A program made the position numbers and the translations under genes. Source: Sapria himalayana (Eukaryota > Streptophyta > Magnoliopsida > Malpighiales > Rafflesiaceae). From it: a stretch of 64,000 nt of DNA. The stretch is taken from assembly GCA_029783825.1 (NCBI GenBank), contig JAREIK010000780.1, positions 44,386 through 108,385 on the forward strand, in the 5' to 3' direction. Of the stretch, positions 52,750-64,000 are shown piece after piece; position 1 is the stretch's first letter, and the number at the start of each line of letters is the position of its first letter. Below the pieces are notes generated by a model. It had not been told where the DNA came from. It ran no database searches and worked only from the letters and a program-made list of their open reading frames with translations.

Positions 52750-54892
52750 ATGGCAATGAAGATTGCACAATCCAGCGGTAAACGAAAAATACAATAAATT
52801 GAAGATGATCACATCTCAAATGATTAAAGTACTGGTAAATCTAATCATCATCCTTCACGAACCCCCCTATTGTTACGGCAGGATATTCAATTCCAATTGT
52901 AAAAGAAAGTCAAGATACATCTTAGCCTCAAGTTCATTAAAATTATAAGACTACTATTTGGGAAACTTATGAGATATTAGTTGATTCAGAGGTAAATGAA
53001 ACTGGTAGGGCAGCTTGTATATGGTGTAGGAAAGAATATTTGGCAAAAAGTGATCAAGTTACTTCGGGTTTATAAAAATACTTGAGAGAAACTTGTAGCA
53101 AATTTCAACACAAAAAAGAATTAATAAAAGCTCACAAAGCTAAAGACAAGTCACAATCTTTGTTGAGTTTCACTAAAGGTACTAGTTCAGAGGATAACAA
53201 ATTAACTTGTTGGCAATTTGATCAACAACTAGTTAAGGAGGCTTTGGTGAAAATGATCATAAAAGATGAATTGCCTTTTTGTTTTGTTGAGAGGGATGAG
53301 TTTAAAAATTTTTGTGAAGTTTGTGTGCATAAATTTAAATTCCATCTAGGCTTTCTTTACTAGGAGATTATTTTTCTCTGTTTGTGAAGGAAAAGAAGAA
53401 ATTATTTGATAGCATATCATCTCATTGTTGTAGAGTTTCATTGACTACTGACACTTGGACTAGCATTCAAAATTTGTCTTATATATATTCGACTGTTCAT
53501 TTCATTGTTTTTCATTAAAATGTGCATAAAAGGCTTTTGAACTTTTGGGTAATTAAAAGTTATACTGGAGTTAATATTAGAAATGCTATTGAGTTTTGCA
53601 TGAATGAATGGGGTTTGAGAATGTTGATGTGCATTACTGTTGACAATGCATCAAATAATGATGTTGCAGTTAAATAATTGAAAAAAAAGGCTTTTGAAGA
53701 AAAGTTTTGTACCTTTGAGAGGCGAGCATTTTCATATGAAATATTGTGCTCATATCCTAAACGTAATTGTCAGAGATAGCATTGCAGTAGTTGAGGGTGC
53801 AATTCAAAAAAATTAGAGGTGTGGTGAAATATGTGAGGAGCAGACCTAAAAGATTAGATATGTTTAAGTTATGTGTTGAAGAAGCAAACTTTACAAATGT
53901 TTATTTATTGCAATTAGATTGCCCTACAAGATGGAATTCAGCTTATTTGATGCTACAAACTAATATAAAATATCAAAAAGATTTTGATAAGTTGGAGGAC
54001 ATAGACAAAAGGTTTTTGAAGGAGTTTGGTTCAAACGTTCCAACTCAGAGAGACTGAACAAACGCCAAAATTTTGGCTGGTTTCTTGAAAACATTTTTAT
54101 AAGGTAACTTGTAAATTTTCTGGCTCATAATATTCTACCTCTAGTGTTTATTTTCTTGAGATTATTCAAATTTTGAAAAATATTGAGATTTGTGAAAATA
54201 GAAGAGACATAATGGTGTCTGAAATTGGTATGAAAATGAAGCATAAATTCAACAAATATTGGGGTTCTCTTCAATCAACAAGTATTATGCTTTTTGTAGC
54301 AGTAGTGTTGGATCCTAGATATAACTCAAATATCTCAAGGCTAAGTACACTTAGAATTATGAAGAGGAATTGGCTAAAAATTTGGTGAAAAAGGTTATAA
54401 ATTCTTTAAATGAGATGATGGATGATTATAAAGATTTAAATGAAGATGAATCAAAAGATGATGATTTATCTTCTACTGTGTTGAAGAAAAATGATGATTT
54501 CTTTGATGGTAGTGATACTTATGTTGATGATTTTTTTTGAATTGGAAAAAGAACAAGAAGTTGCAGCTTTGGAAGTGTTGGATAGGTACTTGGAGGACAA
54601 ACTTGAAAAAAATAGAATTGATTTTGATCTTCTAAACTGGTGGAAGGTAAATGAGGTTAGGTATCCTTCTTTGGCAAATGTAGCAAGAGATGTATTTGCT
54701 ATCCAATCATCTACTGTGGCCTACGAATCTACATTTAGCACCGAAGGAAGAACTTTAGATAAATTTAGGAGTTCTTTAACACCTATTACAGCTAAAGTTC
54801 TCATATGTCTACAAGATTGGTTGAGAAGCTCAAACAAACCTATTGAAATTGAAGAATTAGTTCAAGAACTTGATGATAATGAATCAGGTTAG
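52750..54892 (+). pseudogene. hAT transposase pseudogene (BED finger, RNase H-like core, hAT dimerisation)
   Basis: The probable start is ATG 52750 (MAMKIAQSSGKRK, then TAA at 52795). A BED-finger remnant reads KTTIWETYE and CIWC (52947-53033), a stop at 53073, then KYLRETC; a Y stands where the zinc-binding H is expected. The catalytic core contains LTTDTWTS (first Asp, near 53430), a stop at 53516, ITVDNASNND (second Asp, near 53640) and a stop at 53675. It shifts frame to CAHILNVIV (near 53750), shifts again at an A-run near 53805, and reads LDCPTRWNS before TGA 54055. LDPRY follows near 54310. The C-terminal dimerisation region is intact to TAG 54890. At least five frame changes and seven stops make this a dead copy. 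Family assignment is firm; the subfamily is not determined. Confidence 0.93.
54491..54892 (+). pseudogene. Open C-terminal hAT dimerisation fragment
   Basis: A 133-codon frame whose first 15 or so codons are out of the ancestral frame. An eight-T run at 54531-54538 marks the frameshift; before it, 54361-54537 is open in another frame with acidic DDFFDGSDTYVDDFF-like residues. After it come the conserved hAT C-terminal features: LLNWWKVNEVRYPSLANVAR, then AYESTFSTEGRTLDKFRSSL, in which the E of the SE..FS-like motif probably corresponds to the third catalytic acid, then an acidic tail. The family usually ends this way, so the terminus is complete. No separate promoter is evident. Confidence 0.85.
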
Positions 54893-55840
54893 GATACAAA
54901 TCTTGTAAATTTTAATTTCACTTTTACTTATTTTATTCATTCAATTTAATAAAAATATGGTTCAATTACAATTTTCAGAGGGGTCTCAAGATCCAAATTT
55001 CTTCCAACTATAGTTGGCCAACTAAATTTAGAATCGGTGTATTAAATTTTATAAAGTAATATTTTGTTTTATTATTACTTTTTCATATAAGAAATTTATG
55101 TCTGCATGATTAACACGTATTCATCTTTGGTTGTCCTTCTACAGTGGAGGAAGAAAAGGGAGATGTTTAAAAGAGATAATTAATTGGGTTTGGATTTTCA
55201 TTGCTGTTCTAGGATGGACCTTTGAAATGATTATTATCATGGTTGTTATTAGTTGTATTTTTTTGTTATATTAAGCTGCCTAATTTTAGCAATTACATAA
55301 GTAGTAATTGCTGCTACCAATGTTTGTGGTCATCTTTAGCTATTCCTTAATATTTTAAGTAATTGTTTAAAAATGTAGTATTGCTATTATGGTTAAGTTT
55401 CACTCGGCTGAACAAAACCAACTTGTGAAAAAATAAAGAACGAAATTAAGCACACAACTTGCTCCCATTCTATTTAACATTTCTATCCTTTTCTGCACAT
55501 CAAAGCTTTTGACAAGGTAATGGAACTCATTTGCGGTATTCAGCCTATTTGACAAAACAAAATTGGCCTAATTTGAGTTTCAAAGATACATAACTAAGGA
55601 ATGATAAATGGTACAACAAAAGGTTTCGACATGAACTAACTTAGCCGGTTTCAAGAAAATAAATTGAAAAAATGTCTGAACTCCGTTCCATCCCGGAATC
55701 GTTTTCTCCTACCCAAAATCTCCGATCTCCGTCATGTCATGTCCGATTACTTTCAACCTATGGTACGAATCTGGATCTTCAAAAAAAAATCTCTAAACTG
55801 TGGGAAGGTGATGGAGATTTATAATACCCATCCCATCCTG
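54893..55840 (+). other. hAT 3' non-coding and subterminal region
   Basis: About 950 bp of AT-rich non-coding element sequence after the transposase stop, then a G/C-richer right subterminal zone (55670-55840) with repeated CCATCCC and CTCCG strings that mirror the left end. The short frame 55664-55858 lies in this zone and has no domain support. Confidence 0.75.
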
Positions 55841-55857
55841 TCCCATGAGCACTCCTA
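55841..55857 (+). repeat. hAT right terminal inverted repeat
   Basis: TCCCATGAGCACTCCTA, the inverse of the left end with 14 of 17 matches. It is followed directly by the second target duplication, GCATTGAG, at 55858-55865, and then by TGGTTTATAGG of the interrupted satellite monomer. Confidence 0.93.
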
Positions 55858-57268
55858 GCATTGAGTGGTTTATAGGTTTTATTAAAAAATAAAATAACAA
55901 AAAATTTATTTTTATTATTTTTTTGATATTTTCAATGGTTATAACCTTTGAAAATATAATAATTTTTAATTTTTTTTCGAATGTGAATACAATATTTAGT
56001 TATACTACTCATTATATTTATATATTATATAAATTAAATATAAACAATTTTATTGATAAATATTCTAATAATAATCAAAAAAAATTAATAATCCATTAAT
56101 AATAAAATAGATATTAATTAACATATAATTATAAAACTTAAAAATTAGAAGCAAAGAAAAATATATTACTATATAATAATTTTTTATTTTTGAATTTTTT
56201 TTTCTCTTAATAAGTTTATCTATATTTTTTTTGATGAAAAATAATTTATATAAATTATATTTGTCTAACTCATAATTTATTTTGTAATTAATATTTATAT
56301 ATAAATAAACAAATAAATAATTAAAATGAAAATTTAAAATTATTATAAAAAAATGAGATTTATTATTTATTATTTATTATTTAGGGATACCAGTTTAATT
56401 TAATTTAGATCCGTCTCACTAATAATTTATTTTGTAATTAATATTTCTATAAAAATAAACTGATAAATAATTAAAATAAAAATATAAAATTATACTGAAG
56501 AAAAATTAAAATGAGATTTAAGATTTTTATTAATGTATACCAGTTTAATTGTTTAAGTATTTAGAGGTTTTATCATTAGGAGTTTAGTGATTTATGTTTT
56601 TAGGGTTTTAGTGGTTTATAGGTTTTATATAAAAAAATAAAATAACAAAAATATTTCGATAATTTGTTATCATTTTCATAGGTTATAACCTTTGAAAATA
56701 TAATAATATTTACAATTTTTTGAAATGTGAATACAATTTTTAGTTATACTAATATTAATAATTATATATCATATAAATTCAATATAAACAATTTTATTGT
56801 CAGACAATATAATAATGATCAAAAATTAAATAAATAAATTATTAATAATAAGATATATATTAATTAAAAAATATTTACAAAACCCAAATTGTTTCAAAAT
56901 TAAAGTAAAATATATTACTGGATAATAATTTTTAATTTTTAAATTTTTATTTCTTTTAGAACCGTATATTTTTTTTTATTAAAAATAAATAAATTAAATT
57001 ATATTTGTCGCACTCATACTTTATTTTGTAATATATATTTCAAAAAAAAATAAACTAATAAATAATTATAATGAATATTTAAAATTATAATAAATAGAAA
57101 TAAAAATTAGATTTATTAATTATTAAGTAGTATATAGATGTTTAATGTTTTATGTATTTAGGCATTATTGGGTTTAGGAGTTTACTGATTTAACTGTGTA
57201 TGCATTTAGTGGTTTATAGGTTTTATTCAAGAAAAAAAATAAATAAAAATTATTTTTATTATTTTTTG

Positions 57269-57300
57269 ATATTTTCAAAGGTTATAACCTTTGAAAATAT
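57269..57300. repeat. Perfect 32-bp palindrome (satellite dyad)
   Basis: Same element as at 4745-4776, with identical 32-bp symmetry about 57284/57285, although the two monomers are over 50 kb apart and differ elsewhere. The adjacent AT-rich sequence is noticeably less conserved. Confidence 0.9.
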
Positions 57301-59184
57301 AATAAGTATTAAATTTTTTTTAGAAGTGAATAAATATTTATTTATAATAATCATAATAATTATATATCATATAAATTCAATATAAACAATTTTATTGATA
57401 GATAATTTAATAATATCAAAAAATAAATTAAAAATCGATTATTTATAAGATTGATATTACTTAAAATATAATATCAAAACCTAAAATGATTCAAAAGCAA
57501 AGCAAAATATATTACTTAATAATAATTATTTGTTTTTAAATTTTTATTCTTTTTATAAGCTTATCTATTTTTTGATGAAAAATAATTTTTATAAATTATA
57601 TTTTTAACTCATAATTTATTTTATAATTAATATATATATATAAATAAAAAACTAAACAATCAAAATGAATTAATTAAATTAAAATTAAAACAAATGAAAA
57701 TGAGATTTATTAATTATTATTTAGGGGATACACGTTTAAATGATTATCTATATTGGGGTATCGGGATATTTTAGTTTAGTGATTTAAGTGTTTAGGCATT
57801 TAGTGATTTATACGTTTTTTTTAAATAATGAAATAATAAAAAAATTTATTTTTTGTTTTTTCATAGGTTCAAAAGTTATAACCTTTGAAAATATAAATAT
57901 TTTCAAATTTTTTTCAAAAGTGAATACAATATTTAGTTATAATAATTATTAAATTTATATATCATATAAATTAAATATAAATTTTTTTATTGATAAATAT
58001 TCTAATAATGATCAAAAAATAAATTAATAATCTATTATTAATAAGTTTAGATATCACTTAAAATATTATTAAAAAACCTAAAATAATACAGAAACAAAGT
58101 AAAATATATTACTATATAATAATTTTTTGTTTTTTATTTTTTTATTCTTTTATTAAGTTTTTCTATATTTTATTATCGTAAAATAATTTATATAAATTAT
58201 ATTTTTCTAAATAATAATTTATTTCGTATTTAATATTTATATAAAAATAAGCAAATAAATAATTAAAATCAATATTTAAAATTATAATGAAAAAATTAAA
58301 AATAAGATTTATTATTTATTATTTAGGATATACCTGTTTAAAAATTTTATCTATTTAGGGTTTTCGAGATTTAGAAATTATTGATTTAAGTATTTAGTCA
58401 TTGAATGGTTTATAGCTTTTATTCAAACAATGAAATAACAAAAAATTTATTTTTGATATTTTTTCAAATTTTCAAATGTCATAACATTTCAAAATATAAT
58501 AATTTTACAATTTTTTAAAAATGTGAATACAATATTTAGTAATAAAAATTATAATAACTATATATAATATAAAATAAATATAAATAATATTATTGAAAAT
58601 TATTATATCAATTATCAAAAAATAAATTAATAAACTATTATTAATATGATACATATAAATTAAAATATAATTAAAAAACCTAAAATGATTCAAAATCAAA
58701 GTAAAATTTATTAATAAATAATAATTTTTTTTAGTTTTTTCATCATTTTATAAGCTTATATATTTTTTTTGATGAAAAATATATTATTTAAATTATATTT
58801 GTCACTCAATATTTATTTTGTAATTATTATTCCTATAAATTATTTAAATTATTATAAGGATTATGAGTTTAAAGGTTTAGGTATTTAGGGGCTTCGTGGT
58901 TTAGGAGTTTAGAGATTTATCTATTTAGGCATTTAATGGTTTATAAGGTTTATTTAAACAATTATATAACAAAAATTTTATTTTTGTTACTTTTTATCAT
59001 TTTTGAATGTTATAACATTTGAAAATATAACAATTTTTAAATTTTGTTTATATGTGAATACTATATTTAGTTATGATAAACTTAATAATTATATATCATG
59101 TAAATTCAAAATAAACAAATATATTTATAAATATTATATTAATGATCAAAAAATTAATTAATAAACTATTATTAAAAAGAAAGA

Positions 59185-59235
59185 TATTATTTAAAATATA
59201 GTTTAATGGTTTTAGCATTTAGGTGTTTTGGGGTT
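59185..59235. repeat. Deletion junction fusing two satellite subtypes
   Basis: A GATATTATTTAAAATATA string from the middle of one monomer passes directly at about 59202 into the GTTTAATGGTTTTAGCATTT module of the next subtype. In the equivalent array near 35000-35280 the two points are separated by roughly 275 bp including the AATCAAAG and TTTTAATTTATAATTCT landmarks. A short ATA is shared at the join. Confidence 0.7.
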
Positions 59236-60489
59236 TAGTGATTTAAGTTTTTAGGCCTTTAGTGATTTATAGTTTTTATTTAAAGAATGAAAAAATAAAA
59301 AATTTAATTTTTTGATTTTTTTTTTAATTTTCAAAGGTTATAACCTTTGAAAATATAATAATTTTAAATTTTTATTAAATGTGAATATAATATTTAGTTA
59401 TAATATTCTTAATAATTATATATAATGTAAACTTAATATAAATAATTTTATTAATAGATATTATAATAATTATCAATAAAAAAGTAATAAACTATTATTA
59501 ATAAGAATGGTATAAATTAAAATATAATTGCAAAGACTAAAATGATTCAAAATAAAAATAAAATATATTACAAAATAATAAATTTTTGTTTTTAAAATTG
59601 TGCCTCTTTTTATAAGCATATATATTTTTTTGATAAAAAATAAATTATTTAAAAGAGATCTGTCTTACTAATAATTTATTTTGTAATTAATATTTATATA
59701 AAAATAAACTGATAAATAATTAAAATGAAAATTTAAAATTATACTTAATAAAAATTAAAATGAGATTTATGATTTATTATTAATGCATACCGATTTAATT
59801 GTTTAAGTATTTAGAAGTTTTGTCATTTAGGAGTTTAGCGATTTATGTTTTTAGGCTTTTAGTAGTTTATAGGTTTTATTTAAACAATAAAATAACAAAA
59901 GAAAATTGAAATTATTTTTCATTTTTATAGGTTATAACCTTTGAAAATATAATAATATTTAAAATTTTTTGAAATTTGAATACAATATTTAGTTATAATA
60001 ATTTTAATAATTTTAATAATTTTATATCATATAAATTCAATATAAACAATTTTATTGATAGATATTATAATAATTATCTAAAATTAAATTAATAAACTAC
60101 TAATAATGAGATAGATATTAATTAAAAAATATTTACAAAACCCAAATTGATTCAAAATTAAAGTAAAAAATATTCCTGGATAATAATTTTTAATTTTTAA
60201 ATTTTTACTTCTTTTATAAACGTATATATATTTTTTGATTAAAAATAAATTATTTAAATTAAATTGGTCGCACTGATAATTTATTTTATATTAAATATTT
60301 CTATAAAAATAAACTAATGAATATTTAAAATGAATATTTAAAACTATAATAAATATAAATTAAAATTAGATTTATTAATTATTATGTATTTTATAACAGT
60401 TTAATGGTTTATGTATTTAGGTATTACGGAATTTAGGTGTTTACTGATTTAATTTCATTCGCATTTAGTGGTTTATAGGTTTTATTTAA

Positions 60490-60545
60490 TAAATAAAATA
60501 ACATAACATTTATTTTTTTCAAAAGCGAATTCAATATTTATTATA
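60490..60545. repeat. Second palindrome-deleted monomer
   Basis: The sequence passes from ACATTTATTTTTTTC directly to AAAAGCGAATTCAATATTT. The roughly 60 bp holding the palindrome in sister monomers (for example 4700-4800) are absent. T-rich strings flank the normal palindrome on both sides and could have mediated the loss. Confidence 0.75.
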
Positions 60546-63500
60546 AAAATCATTATATTTATATATCATATAAATTCAATATAAACAATTTTAGTAATTA
60601 ATATTCTAATAATAATCAAAAAATAAATAAATAATCTATCATTAATAAGATAGATATCAATTAAATTATAAAAACAAAACATAAAATGATTCATAAGCAA
60701 ACCAAAATATATTACTATATAATAATTTTTGTTTTGTAATTTTTTTTAAAAAATTTATCTATATTTTTTTGATTATAAATAATTTACATAAATTATATTT
60801 GTCTAACTCATAATTTATTTTTTAATTAATATTTATATAAAAATAAAAAAAATAAATAATTAAATGAATATTTAAAATTATAATAAAAAAATGAGATATA
60901 TTATTTATTATTTAGGGTATACCGGTTTAATTTAAATTATATATGTCTCACTAATAATTTATTTTGTAATTAATATTTCTAAAATAAACTGATAAATAAA
61001 TAAAATAAAAATTTAAAATTATACTGAATAAAAATTAAAATGAGATTTATGATTTATTATTAATGTATGCCAATTTAATTGTTTAAGAATTTACTCATTT
61101 TGTTGTATAGGTGTTTAGCGATTCATGTTTTTAGGCATTTAGTGGTTTATAGATTTTATTTAAAAAATAAAATAACAAAAAAAAATTTAGAAATTTTTTG
61201 TCATTTTCAAAGGTTATAACCTTTGAAAATATAATAATATTTAAAATTTTTTGAAATGTGAATACATTATTTAGTTATAATAATTTTAATAATTATATAG
61301 CATATAAATTCTATATAAACAATTTTATTTATAGATATTATAATAATGATCAAAAATTAAATTAATAAACTATTAATAATAAGATAGATATTAATTAAAA
61401 AATATTAACAAAATCCAATTTGATTCAAAATTAAAGTAAAAAATATTATTGGATAATAATTTTTAATTTTTAAATTTTTACTTCTTTTATAAGCGTATAT
61501 ATTTTTTTATTAAAAATAAATTATTTAAATTATATTTGTCGCACTCATAATTTATTTTGTAATAAATATTTATATAAAAATAAACTAATAAATAATTAAA
61601 ATGAATATTTAAAATTATAATAAATTGAAATAAAAATTAGATTTCTTAATTATTAAGTAGTAAAGTTTAATGGTTTATGTATTTAAGCATTACGGGCTTT
61701 AGGAGTTTACTAATTTAACTGTGTATGCATTTAGTTGTTTATAGGTTTTATTTAAAAATTAAAAATAACAAAATATTTATTTTTATTATTTTTTATATTC
61801 TAAAAGTTTATAACGTTTGAAAATATAATAATTTTTACATTTTTTTTCAAATGTGAATTCAATATTTAGTTATAATAATCTTAATAATTATATATCATGT
61901 AAATTCAATATAAATAATTTTATTGATAAATATTCTAATAATGATCAAAAAATAAATTAATAATCTATTATTAATAAGATAGATATTAATTAAAATATAA
62001 TTACAAAACCTTAAATGATTCAGAAGAAAAGCAAATTATATTACTTTATAATAATTTTTTATTTTGAAATTTTTTTTTCTTTTAAAAAGTTTATTTATAA
62101 TTTTTTGATGAAAAATAATTGATATAAATTATATTTGTTTAACTGATAATTTTTTTTGTCATTAATAATTATATAAAAATATACTAATAAATAATTAAAA
62201 TGAATATTTAAAATATTAATGAAAAAAAATGAGTTTTTTTATTTATTATTTAGGGTATACCGGTTTAATTTAAATTAGATCTTTCAAACTAATAATTTTT
62301 TTTGTAATTAATATTTCTATAAAATAAACTAATAAATAATTAAAAAAAAAATTAAAATTAAACTAAATAAAAATAAAAATGAAATTTATGATTTATTATT
62401 AATGTATACCAGTTTAATTGTTTAAGAATTTAAAAGTTTTATCATTTAGGAGTTTAGTGATTTATGTTTTTAGGCATTTAGTGGTTTATAGGTTTTATTT
62501 AAACAATAAAATAAAAAAAATTGTAATTTTTTATCATTTTCATAGGTCATAACCTTTGAAAATATAATAATATTTAAAATTGTTTGAAATGTGAATATAA
62601 TATTTAGTTATAATAATATTAATAATTATATATCATATAAATTGAATATAAACAATTTTATTGATAGATATGATAATAATGATCAAAAATTAAATTAATA
62701 AACTATTAATAATTAGATAAATATTAATTAAAAAATATTTACAAAACCCAAATTGATTCAAAATTAATGTAAAATATATTACATAATAAAAATTATTAAT
62801 TTTTAAATTTTTACTTATTATATAAGCGTAAATACTTTTATTGATTAAAAATAAATTATTTAAATTATATTTCTCCCACTCATAATTTATTTTGTAATAA
62901 ATATTTCTTTAGAAATAAACTAATAAATAATTAAAATAAATATTTAAAAGTATAACAAATAGAAAAAAAAATTAGATTTATTAATTATTCAGTAGTATAT
63001 AGAGGGTTAATAGTTTATGTATTTAGGCATTATGAGGTTTAATAGTTTATCGATTTAACTTTGTATGCATTTAGTGCTTATAGGTTTTATTTAAAAAATA
63101 AATCAACAAAAAATTTATTTTTATTATTTTTTTATATTTTCAAATGTTATAACCTTTGAAAACATAATAATTTTTAAATTTTTTTCAAAAGTGAATTCAA
63201 TATTTAGTTATAATAATCATTATATTTATATTTCATATAAATTCAATATAAATAATTTTATTGATAAATATTCTAATAATGATCAAAAAATAAATTAATA
63301 ATCTATTATTAAAAAGATAGATATCAATTAAAATATAATTACATAACCTAAAATGATTCAAAAGGAAAGCAAAATATATTACTATATAATAAATTTTTGC
63401 TTTGAAATTTTTTCTTCTTTTTATAAGTTTATCTATATTTATTGATGAAAAATAATTAATATAAATTATATTTGTCTAACTCATAATTTATATTGTAATT

Positions 63501-63735
63501 AATATTTAATAAAAATAAACGAATAAATAATTAAAATGAATATTTTAAATTATAATGAAAAAAAATAATATTGAGATTTATTATGTATTACTTACGGTAT
63601 ACCAATTTAAAAGGATTATCTATTTAGGGTTTTTGAGATTTCGAAGTTATTGACTTAAGTGTTTAGGCATTTAGTAGTTTATAGGATTTATTTAAACAAT
63701 GAAATAACAACAAATTTTTTTTGATATTTTCTCAC

Positions 63736-63763
63736 ATTTTCAAAGGTTATAACCTTTGAAAAT
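63736..63763. repeat. Palindrome at a subtype switch point
   Basis: A perfect 28-bp dyad. The sequence before it belongs to the subtype seen near 2900 and 20390 (AAAGGATTATCTATTTAGGG, GAAGTTATTGA). Immediately after it the sequence is that of the subtype near 9180 (TTTTAATAGTTCTAAAATATG, ATATTTGTTGTAGATTC). The exchange lies within or just after the dyad. Confidence 0.8.
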
Positions 63764-64000
63764 ATAATAATTTTTTAATAGTTCTAAAATATGAATACAA
63801 TACTTAGTTATAATAATCTTAATAATTATATTTGTTGTAGATTCAATATAAAAAAATGTATTAATATATATTATAAAAATGATCAAAAATTAAATTAATA
63901 AATTATTATTATTAAGATATATATTAATTAAATATATTTGCAGAACCCAAAATAATTCAAAATCAAAGTAAATTATATTACTAATTAAAATTGTAAATTA

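Larger units (their letters stand above)
52166..55857 (+). mobile_element. hAT-superfamily DNA transposon, degenerate
   Basis: A 3692-bp element with imperfect terminal inverted repeats: TAGGGCTGCTCACGGGA at the left and TAGGAGTGCTCATGGGA (reverse complement) at the right, 14 of 17 matching. An 8-bp target duplication with one mismatch flanks it. Subterminal regions carry repeated GGGATGG/CCATCCC-type strings (left near 52260-52340, right near 55685-55840), as in plant Ac/Tam3-like elements, where such motifs bind transposase. The body encodes a broken transposase in plus orientation. Base composition is clearly richer in G+C than the surrounding satellite. It appears incapable of autonomous movement, but its ends could still be recognised in trans. 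Confidence 0.95.
55858..64000. repeat. AT-rich satellite array, segment 6
   Basis: Begins with the rest of the monomer split by the hAT element, then modules near 56385 (long), 57135, 57725, 58325, 58865, 59205, 59665 (long), 60385, 60910 (long), 61655, 62250 (long), 62995 and 63600. The standard/long alternation reappears at 59665-63000 in diverged form. A deletion near 59200 fuses two subtypes, one monomer near 60510 has lost its palindrome, and the final monomer switches subtype at the palindrome near 63763. No gene is visible; the array continues beyond the window. Confidence 0.94.

Noticed and set aside
55290..55312. Short inverted repeat GCAATTAC...GTAATTGC in the hAT 3' region as a terminator or nested MITE.
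   Set aside because: Eight-bp arms without target duplication or other features; expected by chance in AT-rich non-coding DNA.

Overview
This window looks like a heterochromatic satellite region of a flowering plant, probably centromeric, pericentromeric or subtelomeric. About 52 kb of the 64 kb is one very AT-rich tandem satellite with monomers of roughly 590 bp. I see no intact protein-coding gene, tRNA, rRNA or CRISPR array. The plant assignment rests on degenerate TTTAGGG-type (plant telomere) motifs in nearly every monomer and on a decayed hAT transposon whose fragments read like plant Ac/RICESLEEPER-type transposases. The species cannot be named from sequence alone.

Layout. Satellite fills 1-11412, 13986-25470, 27958-30952, 32800-52165 and 55858-64000. 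Each monomer has (a) a G-on-plus-strand, telomere-like module of about 70-100 bp, (b) about 100 bp further on a perfect or near-perfect palindrome with core AAAGGTTATAACCTTT, and (c) a long, extremely AT-rich remainder. Several monomer subtypes recur in a partly fixed order, forming higher-order repeats. One subtype ('long', about 740 bp) carries an internal duplication of about 145 bp. Between 41566 and 49651 a standard+long dimer of about 1338 bp is repeated six times with near identity, showing recent local amplification inside an older, diverged array. Around it, 7.2-16.5 kb and 20.8-30.5 kb are two diverged copies of the same order, offset by about 14 kb.

Passenger block. Three copies of a more complex, non-satellite block (A 11413-13985, B 25471-27957, C 30953-32799) sit at the same satellite phase, so the block entered once and was then amplified with its flanks. 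Each copy has an unrecognised left half, a short degenerate telomere-like tract, and a minus-strand unit ending in a poly(A) tail (seen as poly-T) that abuts the telomere-like tract. In copies A and C an AATAAA signal lies just before the tail. I read the right half as a retrocopied or LINE-like 3' end. Copy A has a private 111-bp tandem duplication and copy C a private 655-bp microhomology deletion.

Mobile element. A 3692-bp hAT element (52166-55857) with 17-bp imperfect terminal inverted repeats and an 8-bp target duplication lies in the telomere-like module of a monomer. Its transposase is broken by stops and frameshifts, with only the C-terminal dimerisation region still open.

How the parts relate. 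Nothing here works as an operon or pathway. The biology is repeat dynamics: paired changes in both arms of the palindrome, array switch points just downstream of it, palindrome-loss monomers, and three loci with locally templated scrambled DNA, one containing a 17-bp snap-back hairpin.
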